This document shows positions 1 to 8,732 of a stretch of 64,000 nucleotides of DNA, piece by piece. Made by a program: the position numbers and the translations under genes. Position 1 is the first letter of the stretch, and each line of letters opens with the position of its first letter. The notes below the pieces were generated by a model. The model worked only from the letters and a program-made list of their open reading frames with translations. It was not told where the DNA came from and did no database searches. The stretch comes from Bacteroidota bacterium (GTDB lineage: Bacteria > Bacteroidota > Ignavibacteria > Ignavibacteriales > Ignavibacteriaceae), in assembly GCA_021815405.1 (NCBI GenBank), contig JAKAGV010000020.1:1-64000 (forward strand). The letters are read 5' to 3'.

Positions 1-207
1 TCTTATAGTCGGCACTCTTCTCTGCCTTTTATTGCTATTAGTATGACAAATTACTAAAAATATCCCTTTATTTTATCATTTTACAAACTTTTTCCACGAA
101 TTCTTATTTTGGCAGAAGTCAGGAAAAATATTTAGAACATATTAAAAATCACACACCGGATGCCTGGTTACGATTATGTTTAATCTAAAATAATTTAAGG
201 AGTTGCT
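1..207. other. Upstream region of the CHRD gene
   Basis: AT-rich leader with no gene that I can support. It ends in a strong Shine-Dalgarno sequence (AAGGAG at 197-202), five bases before the ATG of the CHRD gene. I see no recognisable RNA gene or repeat here. Confidence 0.5.
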
Positions 208-672
208 ATGAAAAGACTATTTGTATCTTTTATCGCAGTCGTAATTATACTCTTCCTTGCCGGGAATTCTAACCTTTTGGCAAAAGGAAAGAAAGTTAAA
301 AATGTTTATCGGGCTGAGCTTGCTTCCAAAATGCTCTCCTCTTCAGGCAAAACAAAAGCAAAGGGACATGCTATCTTTACATTCAGTAAAGACGGCAAGA
401 AATTATTTTACAAACTTTACGTTTATGATATAGACAGCGTATCAATGGCGCATATTCATCACGGTCCGTTCGGTAAAGAAGGTCCGATTGTCGTCTGGCT
501 TTACAAAGGAAAAATTACCGGCAAGTTTAACGGACTCCTCTCCAAAGGAACTATAACCGATAAGGATACCAATCTTGATTCTTTACGCACCTGGATGAAC
601 AATGGTGATACTTATGTTTTAGTTCATACTCAAAAATATCCTAACGGCGAAATCGGCGGGAAGATCCACTAA
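208..672 (+). CDS. CHRD domain secreted protein
   Basis: A 154-residue exported protein. Residues 1-25 form a signal peptide (KR, then a hydrophobic stretch ending near LLAKG). The rest is a single CHRD domain: the family signature is visible as AHIHHGP at 81-87 followed by IVVWLY, and the C-terminal NGEIGGKI closes the domain. CHRD domains occur in chordin and in many bacterial exported proteins, where their molecular role is unknown. The start is fixed by AAGGAG five bases upstream. The gene is alone on the plus strand and converges with the hydrolase gene, with a hairpin between them. Family assignment is firm; function is not known. Confidence 0.85.
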   Translation: MKRLFVSFIAVVIILFLAGNSNLLAKGKKVKNVYRAELASKMLSSSGKTKAKGHAIFTFSKDGKKLFYKLYVYDIDSVSMAHIHHGPFGKEGPIVVWLYKGKITGKFNGLLSKGTITDKDTNLDSLRTWMNNGDTYVLVHTQKYPNGEIGGKIH

Positions 673-685
673 CTAGATACTGGTT

Positions 686-736
686 GCTAGATGCTGGATA
701 CTAGATATCAAGTATCCAGCATCCAAGGCATCTAGC
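686..736. terminator. Hairpin between convergent genes
   Basis: A 12-bp perfect stem (691-702 with 711-722, arms ATGCTGGATACT/AGTATCCAGCAT) with an 8-base loop. Outer words GCTAGATGC (686-694) and GCATCTAGC (728-736) could pair in an alternative fold. There is no long T-run, so it is either a weak bidirectional terminator or one of the palindromic intergenic repeats common in this window. Confidence 0.55.
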
Positions 737-741
737 TTTCA

Positions 742-2184
742 TTACTTCTTTGTCATCTTCAAAATCCAATCGCCCATTATTTTAAGTGCAACCGGAGATA
801 TTGTTTCTTCAATTCTTCCATACTCGGTTGGCAAGCCTGTTTCTGCTGTTTGGAAGATATGATTTAATCCCGGCAGTTCTTTCACTTCAAAATTTTTATT
901 GCCGCCTGCTTGCAGAGCTTTTTTTATTGCAGCAAGATTTTGTTCTGGAAGTACCTGCAGGTCTTTTGAACCGTCAATTGCCAGCACAGGGCATTTAACT
1001 TTTTCTAGTACTGAAACAGGATTATAAGCAACGAAATATCTGAACCAGGGGCTCATCAATCTTTTCCGTACCATATCAAAAGCAGCTTTAGGATCGCCGG
1101 CTTGCTTTTTCTGCTCATCACTTAAGCTGTTATAACCATCATCAAATATTTTTTGAAGCTCATCAACAATCTGTGTACTGTCTTTATCCTGCTTAATTAC
1201 ATCATACATCTTCTTGTCGGTAGTCAGACCTTTTTTAATTTGATCTTCAGGAACGCCGCTTAATTTTTGGATCGCTTCTGTTTGTGTAAGTAAAATTTGT
1301 TCTCCATTAATTCCGGGTCCAGCCATTAAAACTATAAATGCAACATCATTAGTTTCATCAGCTACCATCGGAGCTATCATACCGCCTTCGCTGTGCCCGA
1401 TCAGTCCGATCTCTTTAGGATTTATTTCTTTCCTGCTTTTAAGATATTCAACTCCGGTAAGGACATCGGAAGCAAAATCTTTTGAAGTAGAAGCGGCAAA
1501 GTTTCCGGTTGATTCACCGATGCCTCTGTCATCAACACGTAGAACAGCGATACCGTGACGTGTTAAATAATCTGCAATTACTAAAAACGGCTTATGACCG
1601 AATAACTCCTCATCCCTATTCTGCTGACCTGAACCGGTTATTAAAAGTACTGCCGGGAAAGGTCCGCCGGATTCGGGCATTGTTAATGTGCCGCCTAATT
1701 TTATACCGGCAGATTTATTTTCATAAACCACATCTTCAACTTTATAAGGGAAAGGCGGCTTAGGTTCCTGCGGACGATTTACTGCTTCTTCCTTTTCAAT
1801 TTTATGAAGAACAAGAGTAAGGCTTTGTCCCATCTGGTTCCAGGTGCCGGTAAAAGAAACGCTGTCTGCATTATAAATGCCCTGATAAAATCCATGAGCA
1901 ACATTAATAACCAGCTTCAACCTGCCATCATTAAAAAAAACAGAGTCAACAGGAATATCTTTTGCGCCTTGGTCCGGGCTGTCCATTGTTGCTTTAAAAT
2001 TTCCCTTTTCATCCCGGGAAATATGAAATACAATTCTTAATTGAACGCTTGAAATTTTTAACGTCCCCTGCCAGATGCCATTGATATCCGGATTAGAACT
2101 ATTAAAAGAATTAAATGGAGTAGATGAGAAAGCAAAGCACTGCGATAAGAGAGCGAAGAAAAGAACAATAAAAAAAATTTTCAT
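742..2184 (-). CDS. Alpha/beta hydrolase, exported
   Basis: A 480-residue serine hydrolase. I start it at 2184 rather than the upstream in-frame ATG at 2220, because the 2184 start gives a clean signal peptide (MKIFFIVLFFALLSQ) and has AAAGGG eight bases upstream. Residues about 35-130 form an N-terminal beta-rich domain seen in many exported hydrolases of this type. Residues about 150-480 form the alpha/beta-hydrolase fold, with nucleophile elbow GHSEGG (Ser265), a preceding DDRGIGES segment, the acid in AIDGSKD (Asp408) and the His in GLNHIF (His442). The catalytic triad is therefore complete. Substrate unknown; an esterase or peptidase of the dienelactone-hydrolase-like type is likely. It converges with the CHRD gene and stands alone. 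Confidence 0.85.
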   Translation of the reverse strand: MKIFFIVLFFALLSQCFAFSSTPFNSFNSSNPDINGIWQGTLKISSVQLRIVFHISRDEKGNFKATMDSPDQGAKDIPVDSVFFNDGRLKLVINVAHGFYQGIYNADSVSFTGTWNQMGQSLTLVLHKIEKEEAVNRPQEPKPPFPYKVEDVVYENKSAGIKLGGTLTMPESGGPFPAVLLITGSGQQNRDEELFGHKPFLVIADYLTRHGIAVLRVDDRGIGESTGNFAASTSKDFASDVLTGVEYLKSRKEINPKEIGLIGHSEGGMIAPMVADETNDVAFIVLMAGPGINGEQILLTQTEAIQKLSGVPEDQIKKGLTTDKKMYDVIKQDKDSTQIVDELQKIFDDGYNSLSDEQKKQAGDPKAAFDMVRKRLMSPWFRYFVAYNPVSVLEKVKCPVLAIDGSKDLQVLPEQNLAAIKKALQAGGNKNFEVKELPGLNHIFQTAETGLPTEYGRIEETISPVALKIMGDWILKMTKK

Positions 2185-2315
2185 AACATAATCCCTTTCG
2201 ATTAGCTGACAAAGCTTCAAATAATCTTTAATCTTAAGAAGCTTAAAAATATCTCCACAGTAAAATTAAATGTTTTCCGGCAGATAAGTATTTTAAATTT
2301 AAAATATTTTGTTGA

Positions 2316-2588
2316 ACGGTAGTCTTAACCTTTTGAACGGCTTGTTTATCTTTTAAAACGACCAGATTAAAAAGATGAATGATCCGTTCTAATCGAAAAA
2401 GGGATGAGTTTAATTTTAAATTGACTGGATTAAATTTTTAAATGATTGGTTTATCTTTTAAAATGACTGGTTCTGATTTTCAAATGACAGGATCAAATCT
2501 GAAAATGATTGGTTCTAATTTTAAAATGGCTGGATCTAGTTTTCAAATGACTGGTTTTATTCTGAAAATGACCAATCTAAATCCAATA
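2316..2588. repeat. Tandem array of 13 units of exactly 21 bp
   Basis: Thirteen consecutive 21-bp units start at 2316, 2337, 2358, 2379, 2400, 2421, 2442, 2463, 2484, 2505, 2526, 2547 and 2568, with no phase change. The approximate consensus is ATGACTGGTTCTAATTTTAAA. Units 2421-2567 are the best conserved; the outer ones are degenerate (2337 and 2442 share GTTTATCTTTTAAA). One plus frame is open from 2442 to 2663 and would encode a heptad KMTGSNF-like repeat. In the same frame, units 2316, 2358 and 2421 end in stop codons and there is no ribosome-binding site, so I do not call it coding. Confidence 0.85.
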
Positions 2589-2761
2589 TTGGCTTTTTTA
2601 AGCAAAAAACAAGCTTTTCCAAATATTTACATTTACTATTTATTGCAAGGGGTTTATAATTAATGATTATCAACTAAAAGATGCGAGGGAAATAAGAATT
2701 ATTTACTCTTAAAATCATTTTTAATATGAAAAATTCTTAGCTTAAATAAGCACAATGCTTT
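2589..2761. other. AT-rich spacer
   Basis: Between the 21-bp array and the end of the next minus-strand gene. I see no gene, hairpin or promoter that I can support. Confidence 0.4.
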
Positions 2762-3406
2762 TCATTCCGTCGGAAAGTAATCAACTCTTCTATAAAATTC
2801 TTGCCTGGCTGTTCTGTTATCTCTTAACATCAGACGGTTCACTTTTATAAAGAACATCCTTTTTTCTATGTCCCTCGGTTTGTTGGAGTATTTAAAGAAT
2901 ATGTTATTGTTATAGACGCTGTAGATGCCTTTAATTGTCTGAAGCGGCAGTCTAAAGAGCCACTTTTTATCTTTTGTAAATTCGGTAAATGCAGTTCTGC
3001 CGTCCGGGTATTTCCATTTGTAGCTGCCGGTAATGCTTCTGCCTCTGTGCCCGGTTCCTTTAATTCTTTCCATAGAAATTATTTTATCTTTTCCATTCTG
3101 CGTGAAGGTTATTGTTAAAGAATTTCTTTTTAGTTTGAAGAATGAAGTATCAATAATTTTTTGTGAAGAATCTTTTGTAATGAGAGTTCTAATAATCTTA
3201 TTACCGGTTATTTTAAAAGAATAATCCGCAGCAAGATCAGTCTGCATTAAGAATGTACTATCGGGATTTATCTTTAAAATAATTAAGCGGGAATCCTGTA
3301 TACTCTCCGATTCCCAGTTTCCGATAAGCCGGGTTGAATTTTTCTTTTGAGCATAAGTAAGGAAAGAAACGCATATAATAAAAAAGAGGAAAAGATTTTG
3401 TCTCAT
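2762..3406 (-). CDS. Exported lipocalin-like hypothetical protein
   Basis: A 214-residue protein with a signal peptide (residues 1-19, ending TYAQ). The mature part appears to contain two similar beta-rich halves: about 25-113, opening with LIGNWESESI, and about 120-212, opening with GSYKW. Each runs through strands with a DSTF or KKWLF turn, as in lipocalin-like proteins of Bacteroidota that begin with a GxW motif. I cannot name a function. It is the last of a same-strand run (DinB, GT39, HAD, transporter, this gene) and lies 42 bp after the transporter, so cotranscription is possible. Confidence 0.6.
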   Translation of the reverse strand: MRQNLFLFFIICVSFLTYAQKKNSTRLIGNWESESIQDSRLIILKINPDSTFLMQTDLAADYSFKITGNKIIRTLITKDSSQKIIDTSFFKLKRNSLTITFTQNGKDKIISMERIKGTGHRGRSITGSYKWKYPDGRTAFTEFTKDKKWLFRLPLQTIKGIYSVYNNNIFFKYSNKPRDIEKRMFFIKVNRLMLRDNRTARQEFYRRVDYFPTE

Positions 3407-3448
3407 ATGATGCTTTTTATATTTAGATACTTTTAATTCAAAAATAAT

Positions 3449-4366
3449 CTATTTTGACTTATTATCCTTTAGCCTCCACCATCCTGCCAGCAGCGAAGCG
3501 GAGACATTCTGCCAGACGCTGAAAATAGCGCCCGGAAGCGCTGCTAAGGCAGAGAAATATTTTATAGCCAGTGCAACACTCAAACCGGAATTCTGCATGC
3601 CTACTTCAATACCGATTGTACGGCAAACTTTTTTATCCCACTTAAACATCTTAGGTATAAAATAACCCAGCAAGTAACCAGCGGAGTTTATTATTACAAC
3701 CGAAGCAACAGTAACTAAATCGACATTAAAAATTTTATTCTTATTCAATGCAACAATTACGGCAATAATAATTACGATGGCAAGCATAGAAAGGACTGGA
3801 AATATTTTTCTTACCTTATCAATTTTGTTTCCAAAGAAAGAATTTACAGCAGTACCGATTAAAACAGGTATCAGAACAATTTGAAGGATGCTAATCATCA
3901 TTCCAACAAAGGGCACCGGGACTATTTGATGCAGGAATAAATATGAAAACGCAGGCGTGGCAATTACTGCCGCAAATGTATTTGTCGCTGTAAGCGTTAC
4001 TGATAAAGCTACATCTGCATTGCCGAGATAGCACATTACATTCGAAGCTGTACCACCGGGGCTGCACCCCACAAGCACAGTACCGGCTAAAAGTCCGGCT
4101 GAAAAGCCAAATACTTTTGCGACTAAAAATGCAGCAAACGGCATAATCAGATATTGAAGGAAGACTCCGAAAGCAATTACGCGAGGAGATTTAAAAACAT
4201 CTTTGAAATTTTCCCATGTCAATGTCATCCCCATACCGAACATTACTGCCATTAGCAAGGGAACGATGGCGCCGGGAAAGCCTGAAAATATTTTAGGGAA
4301 CTGGAATGCAATTAAGGCAAAGAGTACAGCCCAGAGAGGAAAGAGCCTGGTAAGTTTTTCAATCAT
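3449..4366 (-). CDS. Bile acid:sodium symporter family transporter
   Basis: A 305-residue integral membrane protein with about 8-10 hydrophobic segments. It carries the two broken-helix signatures of the BASS/SBF family: GCSPGGTASNVM at 100-111 and GIEVGMQNSGLSVALA at about 253-268. These form the sodium- and substrate-binding crossover in the family structures. Bacterial members often carry organic anions such as pantoate, pyruvate or sulfur-containing acids rather than bile acids, so the substrate here is unknown. Length is typical of the family. It lies 49 bp downstream of the HAD gene on the same strand. Confidence 0.85.
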   Translation of the reverse strand: MIEKLTRLFPLWAVLFALIAFQFPKIFSGFPGAIVPLLMAVMFGMGMTLTWENFKDVFKSPRVIAFGVFLQYLIMPFAAFLVAKVFGFSAGLLAGTVLVGCSPGGTASNVMCYLGNADVALSVTLTATNTFAAVIATPAFSYLFLHQIVPVPFVGMMISILQIVLIPVLIGTAVNSFFGNKIDKVRKIFPVLSMLAIVIIIAVIVALNKNKIFNVDLVTVASVVIINSAGYLLGYFIPKMFKWDKKVCRTIGIEVGMQNSGLSVALAIKYFSALAALPGAIFSVWQNVSASLLAGWWRLKDNKSK

Positions 4367-4415
4367 GCAGTTTCTATTTCCGTAAATAAATTTTATTCAT
4401 AGGCAAAAATAATAT

Positions 4416-5051
4416 TCATATTATATATTGCGGAACTTCTCTTATATCAGACAGAATTTTTTCTGCGCCGGTAAAATTGCTGTGAATGGTAAGACCAGTA
4501 GGAATAACGAAGCACTTAATACCCGCAGCCAGAGCAGCTCTGAGCCCTCTTTCCGAATCTTCAACGATGACGCATTCATCCTTTTTGCAGCCGCTTATTT
4601 CCAAAGCCTTAAGATAAGGATCAGGTGCGGGCTTGGCATTTTCATAATCTTCGCCGGTTAAAATAAAATCAAAATATTTAAGAAGCCCGGAATTTTTATG
4701 AATGATTTCAAAATGATCTTTCTTTGAACTGGTTACAATTCCCATTTTATATTTTCCATAAAGACTTTTCAAAGTCTCTTCTACTCCATCGATAACATTT
4801 TTTCCCTTCATAAGAAGCCCGCTGTAAAGTTCATCTCTTTCATTTCTGAATTTAGAAATTTCTTCCGCGCTGAATCCTTTAGCCTCGGCAAGATGCCAGG
4901 TTCCGTTGGACCGTCTTAAGAAATATTCCACATAAACTTCTTTGGTAAGATCAATCCCGATTTTTGCGAAGGTTTCTTTATTAGCTTTGTAATATAATTT
5001 TTCGGTATCGACGAGAACGCCGTCGTTATCCCAGAATAATGCTTTTATCAT
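4416..5051 (-). CDS. HAD-superfamily phosphatase, beta-phosphoglucomutase-like
   Basis: A 211-residue cytoplasmic HAD subclass I enzyme. Motif I is FWDNDGVLVD: nucleophile Asp8, with DxDG read as D-N-D-G. Motif II is the VTSSKK serine/threonine loop near 107. The motif III lysine sits in ENAKPAPDPY and motif IV is VIVEDSERGLRAA. The AKPAPDPYL segment and small helical cap (residues about 15-85) place it with beta-phosphoglucomutase and phosphoglycolate-phosphatase-like proteins. The exact substrate cannot be read from sequence. Only 9 bp separate it from the upstream GT39 gene, so the two are probably cotranscribed. Confidence 0.82.
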   Translation of the reverse strand: MIKALFWDNDGVLVDTEKLYYKANKETFAKIGIDLTKEVYVEYFLRRSNGTWHLAEAKGFSAEEISKFRNERDELYSGLLMKGKNVIDGVEETLKSLYGKYKMGIVTSSKKDHFEIIHKNSGLLKYFDFILTGEDYENAKPAPDPYLKALEISGCKKDECVIVEDSERGLRAALAAGIKCFVIPTGLTIHSNFTGAEKILSDIREVPQYII

Positions 5052-5060
5052 AATATTAAA

Positions 5061-6635
5061 TTAAATGAAGAATCTAACTCGCTTCCAAATTTCTGAAACC
5101 GGAAGCTTCAAACCTCTGCAGATAAAAATCGGCAGATTATTTTCATAAGGTATTGCGTATCTGCTATGAGTCATTCCGGCATCAGTAACTGATGCACAAG
5201 TTTTTAAGTTATCTTCTTTACTGCCGCCAATTACAATTACCGTAGTAAAGGTTGTATCGCCCGGACCCCAGTACCAATAATTATTATGTCCGCAGAGAAC
5301 TCTCGGCAGCGGAAAATCTTTTCTGAAAAAATCAATCGCACCGGCTTCACCATAGTTTTGTGCAAATATAATTGTTTTCTTTCTTTCATCAGGTGATAAA
5401 GAAAGGTAAACCTTTGAAACCGAATTAGCCATGGATTTCCAGCCGAACATATCAGCATAAAACTGCGGAAGATTATTCAGATGCTGTCCTTCAGCAGAAG
5501 AAGGAGACATGCCGACAGACCTTGAATAATGTATAAAAGTTTGAACCGGCAGAATAGGGAGCGCGAAAGGTAAAAGCATAATTCCAAATAATACAATTAC
5601 TACGGGTAAGGCTATTCGAATCCAAGCAAGCATTTTTCGAATTGTAATCTTCTCCAGCATTACGCTGCCTGCAGCAAACAACATTGGGAATGCAGGAGCA
5701 ATGTATTCGGCTTTAGAATGCCAGTTAAAAATCAAAATTAAAAATGAAACCAGGTAAATGTATCCGATAATTTTGTAAGCTTTGCCTTCTTCATTAAAGA
5801 AAAAGAAATAAATTCCTGCAAGCCAGACAGGAATAGTCAGTGGATTCATAACAAGCATCATGTCTGAAATAAAAGTTACAGGATTCTGAGATGCATATTT
5901 TATCGATGCTGCGCGATGCATGAATTCAAGTGTAGCAAAGTTATGAGTGATATTCCAGATTATATAAGGTAGAAATATTATGAAAGCGATAACTCCTGCA
6001 ATGTAGGGCAGTGATGTTTTAAAATATTTTCTTTGAAGAGTCAAAATTAAGCCGGCAAATAAACCGGCTCCAAACCAGAGAAGATCAATTTTATTTAGAA
6101 GTCCGAACCCGAGAATAATACCAAGCCATATCCAGAGTTTCTTAATTTCTTTTTCATCACCTTTATGATCAGCAAGAATAATTAAGATAACAACATAAGC
6201 TGCCAACACCCAGAACAGCCAGTCAAAAGGATTCATCGAAAAGATTGTACACGTTCCAAGAAATTGAGGTGCAAGGGCAGTTGATAAGCATGCAAGAGTA
6301 ATTGCAAAATATCCGCCGTTTAGTTTTCTGGTCATCAATCCGGTTATAAAAACTGTAACAGCAGCAGCAATTGCAGGCAGAAGTCTTAATGCGAAAATTG
6401 AATCGCCGAAAAGCTTAATGCTTGCAAAAAGAATAAAGCTTGCAAGAGGCGGCTGATCGACATAACCTGCGGCAAGATGTCTGCTACAAGCTATATAATA
6501 AAGCTCATCACGGAAATATCCGTAACTTGCAAAAGCATTTGTATAAAAATGAATTAACAACTCGATCAAGGCGAAAGTGGAAATTAAATACAAACTTTTC
6601 CGCTGAATGTTTTCGAAGTTAACTTCTTTATTCAT
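5061..6635 (-). CDS. Glycosyltransferase family 39 (ArnT/PMT-like) membrane protein
   Basis: A 524-residue protein with about 11-12 transmembrane segments and a C-terminal periplasmic part from about 375. The PMT/ArnT signature follows the first membrane helix: YFRDELYYIAC with the catalytic-type acidic pair at 43-44, then AGYVDQPPL at 57-64. Such enzymes transfer a sugar from a polyprenyl-phosphate donor to a lipid or protein on the outer face of the inner membrane. Acceptor and donor are unknown. It sits between the DinB gene (26 bp upstream) and the HAD phosphatase (9 bp downstream). Those partners do not reveal the glycan involved. Confidence 0.83.
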   Translation of the reverse strand: MNKEVNFENIQRKSLYLISTFALIELLIHFYTNAFASYGYFRDELYYIACSRHLAAGYVDQPPLASFILFASIKLFGDSIFALRLLPAIAAAVTVFITGLMTRKLNGGYFAITLACLSTALAPQFLGTCTIFSMNPFDWLFWVLAAYVVILIILADHKGDEKEIKKLWIWLGIILGFGLLNKIDLLWFGAGLFAGLILTLQRKYFKTSLPYIAGVIAFIIFLPYIIWNITHNFATLEFMHRAASIKYASQNPVTFISDMMLVMNPLTIPVWLAGIYFFFFNEEGKAYKIIGYIYLVSFLILIFNWHSKAEYIAPAFPMLFAAGSVMLEKITIRKMLAWIRIALPVVIVLFGIMLLPFALPILPVQTFIHYSRSVGMSPSSAEGQHLNNLPQFYADMFGWKSMANSVSKVYLSLSPDERKKTIIFAQNYGEAGAIDFFRKDFPLPRVLCGHNNYWYWGPGDTTFTTVIVIGGSKEDNLKTCASVTDAGMTHSRYAIPYENNLPIFICRGLKLPVSEIWKRVRFFI

Positions 6636-6661
6636 TTAATTTCCTCAAGAATAATGGAATA

Positions 6662-7123
6662 TCATTTTAATATTTTTTTCAGCAAAGCAATTTGACCTGC
6701 ATGATAGATATCGTGCTGAATCAAACCGTGAAGCATGCAATAATTAGAGTAATTTTGCCCAGCGGCTTTTTCTATTAGCTTTGATTGATCAAGCTCTTCA
6801 ACAATACCTATTAACTTATCCATGCTTTCTCTCAATTGGATTAAATCCTTTCCCCAAGCATCTTCCGAAACATTCATTATTGGCTGCCAATCTTCTTCAT
6901 CCGTAATATTTGCAGATTCCCCCAAGAGCCTTCTCCTTACAACATTTTGCCATACAGAAATATGCAGAACAATTTCCCAAATACAATGAGCATCAGCAAT
7001 TGGTTTAGCAATAGCTTTCTCTGAAGAAACGCCATTTAAGGTTTCCATTACTGAGTGACCATGCCAGGCTCCTCCATAAAAAGCTTTTTCAAGCTGGTCT
7101 TTAATTCGAATAATCTCATTCAT
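6662..7123 (-). CDS. DinB-family metal-binding protein
   Basis: A 153-residue four-helix-bundle protein of the DinB/YfiT type. The three expected metal-ligand histidines are present: His54 in VLHISVWQ and the pair His137/His141 in HDIYHAGQIALLKK. Family members include thiol transferases such as bacillithiol or mycothiol S-transferases, but most are uncharacterised. The start ATG is followed by a normal amphipathic helix, and an AGGAGG-type sequence lies just upstream. It is first in a same-strand run leading to the GT39 gene. Confidence 0.85.
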   Translation of the reverse strand: MNEIIRIKDQLEKAFYGGAWHGHSVMETLNGVSSEKAIAKPIADAHCIWEIVLHISVWQNVVRRRLLGESANITDEEDWQPIMNVSEDAWGKDLIQLRESMDKLIGIVEELDQSKLIEKAAGQNYSNYCMLHGLIQHDIYHAGQIALLKKILK

Positions 7124-7296
7124 TTCAAAACCTCCTGAATTGGTAATTGAAAAATAACCCGCAAATCAGATTCATTTCGAAATATTTGATAGCAGGTTTA
7201 ATTATATTATCACTGGATAGATTATTTGTTCAAATCCAAATACTACGTTAAGATTTGTTTTAATAGGAATGCTATTTATTTTATAAATAATCTATG

Positions 7297-7410
7297 AGTC
7301 CATTCTAAAAAGCCGATAACACAAAAAGTTATTCCCATGAAAGTGAAAATCTATTCTATAACACAAACTTCCAGATTCCCGTTTTCATGGGAATGACCTT
7401 TTTAGAGAGA
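7297..7410. repeat. Palindromic dispersed element, copy 1
   Basis: About 114 bp with outer words AGTCCATTCTAAAAAG at the left and CTTTTTAGAGAG at the right, as imperfect terminal inverted repeats. Two long inner arms (TTATTCCCATGAAAG and TTTTCATGGGAATGAC) can pair. The same arrangement recurs at 17581-17692. It carries no coding capacity. It may be a MITE/REP-like element that doubles as a terminator for the kinase or DinB region. Confidence 0.75.
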
Positions 7411-7422
7411 ATTCATCTATTA

Positions 7423-8505
7423 TTAACGATTTGTTAAAGCCACAATAAACTTGGCACCATTATTTAATTCACTTTCGCACCAGACTTTGCCATTCATAGC
7501 TTCTACAAACTTTTTTACAAGGAATAATCCAATACCGGTAGAATGTTCGTTCCCTGTCGGCTTTGCCGATAATTTTGCAAACCTGCCGAACAATTTCTTT
7601 TTATCTTCATCGGAAATTCCAGGACCCTCGTCGAGGATCTCAATTTTAACATTTAGTCCGCCATTTAAAATTTCTTCCGGCTGTAATTTCTTTGCCCGGA
7701 TCCATACATTCTTACCCTTAGGAGAAAATTTAAGAGCATTGGAAAGAAGATTATCAACTACCTGCGACATTAAATTAATATCGGCATAAACGAATAAAGA
7801 TTTATCCGAAGAATTGAAGTTAACTGAAATCTCTTTAGCAGCAGCCGCACTTTTATTTTGATCTATTATGTCCTCAATTATAGGAATCAAATCAAACTGC
7901 TCTAAATTAACACGCAGTTTCTCAAGTTCGATTTCTCTATTCATCAGAAGATTATTTACAACCCTAATCATACGCTCCGAAGAAGAATATATCCTTCTAC
8001 TTAATTCTTTAATTTCACCTTTTTTAAGGTTCTCTTCTTCGTTAATAATGCCTGATAAACCAATAATGTTAGAAAGAGGATTCTTTAAATCATGAACCGC
8101 AAGCTCAATAAATTCATTTTTAATCTCGTTCGATTTCTTTAGTTCTTCGTTGGATATTTGAACTTCATCCAATGCTGCACGTAGTTTCCACAATATTAAT
8201 ACATATGCAGCAAAAATGCCGAAAGTAACAAATCCATCAACATAGAAGAATATAAAATGTGTATGCTCAAAGCCATGCTTAATTTTAATAATTACTTCTA
8301 AAATTGAGCATAACAATGTTAAAATGAGTCCTGGGCGAACTCCGGCATACCAGGTGATTAAAGAAAGCGGGATCAGATATAAAATTCTAAAATTTAGCTC
8401 TTTACCCACCACATAATTTATCACTGCAACGACAATGAGCAGAAACGTTCCTAAGAAGAGTATAAAATATTTTGACCGGTTTGCGAATAAATTAAAAATA
8501 TCCAT
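7423..8505 (-). CDS. Orphan membrane sensor histidine kinase
   Basis: A 360-residue kinase. Four hydrophobic segments at about 13-34, 40-55, 58-76 and 84-106 form an integral-membrane sensor with almost no periplasmic domain. A short coiled linker (110-130) leads to the HisKA helix, with phospho-acceptor His138 in ELAVHDLKNPL. The ATPase domain has an N-box NLLSNALKFSPKG, a G1 box DEGPGIS and a G2 box GIGLFLVKKF. No response-regulator gene is adjacent, so it is an orphan. The signal may be sensed within the membrane. A palindromic repeat lies immediately downstream. Confidence 0.88.
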   Translation of the reverse strand: MDIFNLFANRSKYFILFLGTFLLIVVAVINYVVGKELNFRILYLIPLSLITWYAGVRPGLILTLLCSILEVIIKIKHGFEHTHFIFFYVDGFVTFGIFAAYVLILWKLRAALDEVQISNEELKKSNEIKNEFIELAVHDLKNPLSNIIGLSGIINEEENLKKGEIKELSRRIYSSSERMIRVVNNLLMNREIELEKLRVNLEQFDLIPIIEDIIDQNKSAAAAKEISVNFNSSDKSLFVYADINLMSQVVDNLLSNALKFSPKGKNVWIRAKKLQPEEILNGGLNVKIEILDEGPGISDEDKKKLFGRFAKLSAKPTGNEHSTGIGLFLVKKFVEAMNGKVWCESELNNGAKFIVALTNR

Positions 8506-8732
8506 AATTATTTTCCGGTTCTTTTTTTAATATAGTTTAATAAATCTATTGCAGTTCAAGCTGTTTTTTTCATCAATAAAATCTAAGTGTTATAATACTC
8601 AAAAAAAATTAAGAACAATTATGTCGAAGGCGGGCTTTCTGATTTGTTACTGCTTATTTATGCCCTAAACCAGTATTTCTATTAGAACAATTAAAGCAAA
8701 AATTTTTCTTAATTCAAGCAAATAAGAAATTT

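Noticed and set aside
2316-2588. CRISPR array
   Set aside because: Units are directly adjacent with no unique spacers, unit length is 21 bp, and no cas genes are present.
2442-2663. A 73-codon protein with heptad KMTGSNF-like repeats
   Set aside because: It arises because 21 is divisible by three. There is no ribosome-binding site, and upstream units of the same array have stops in that frame.
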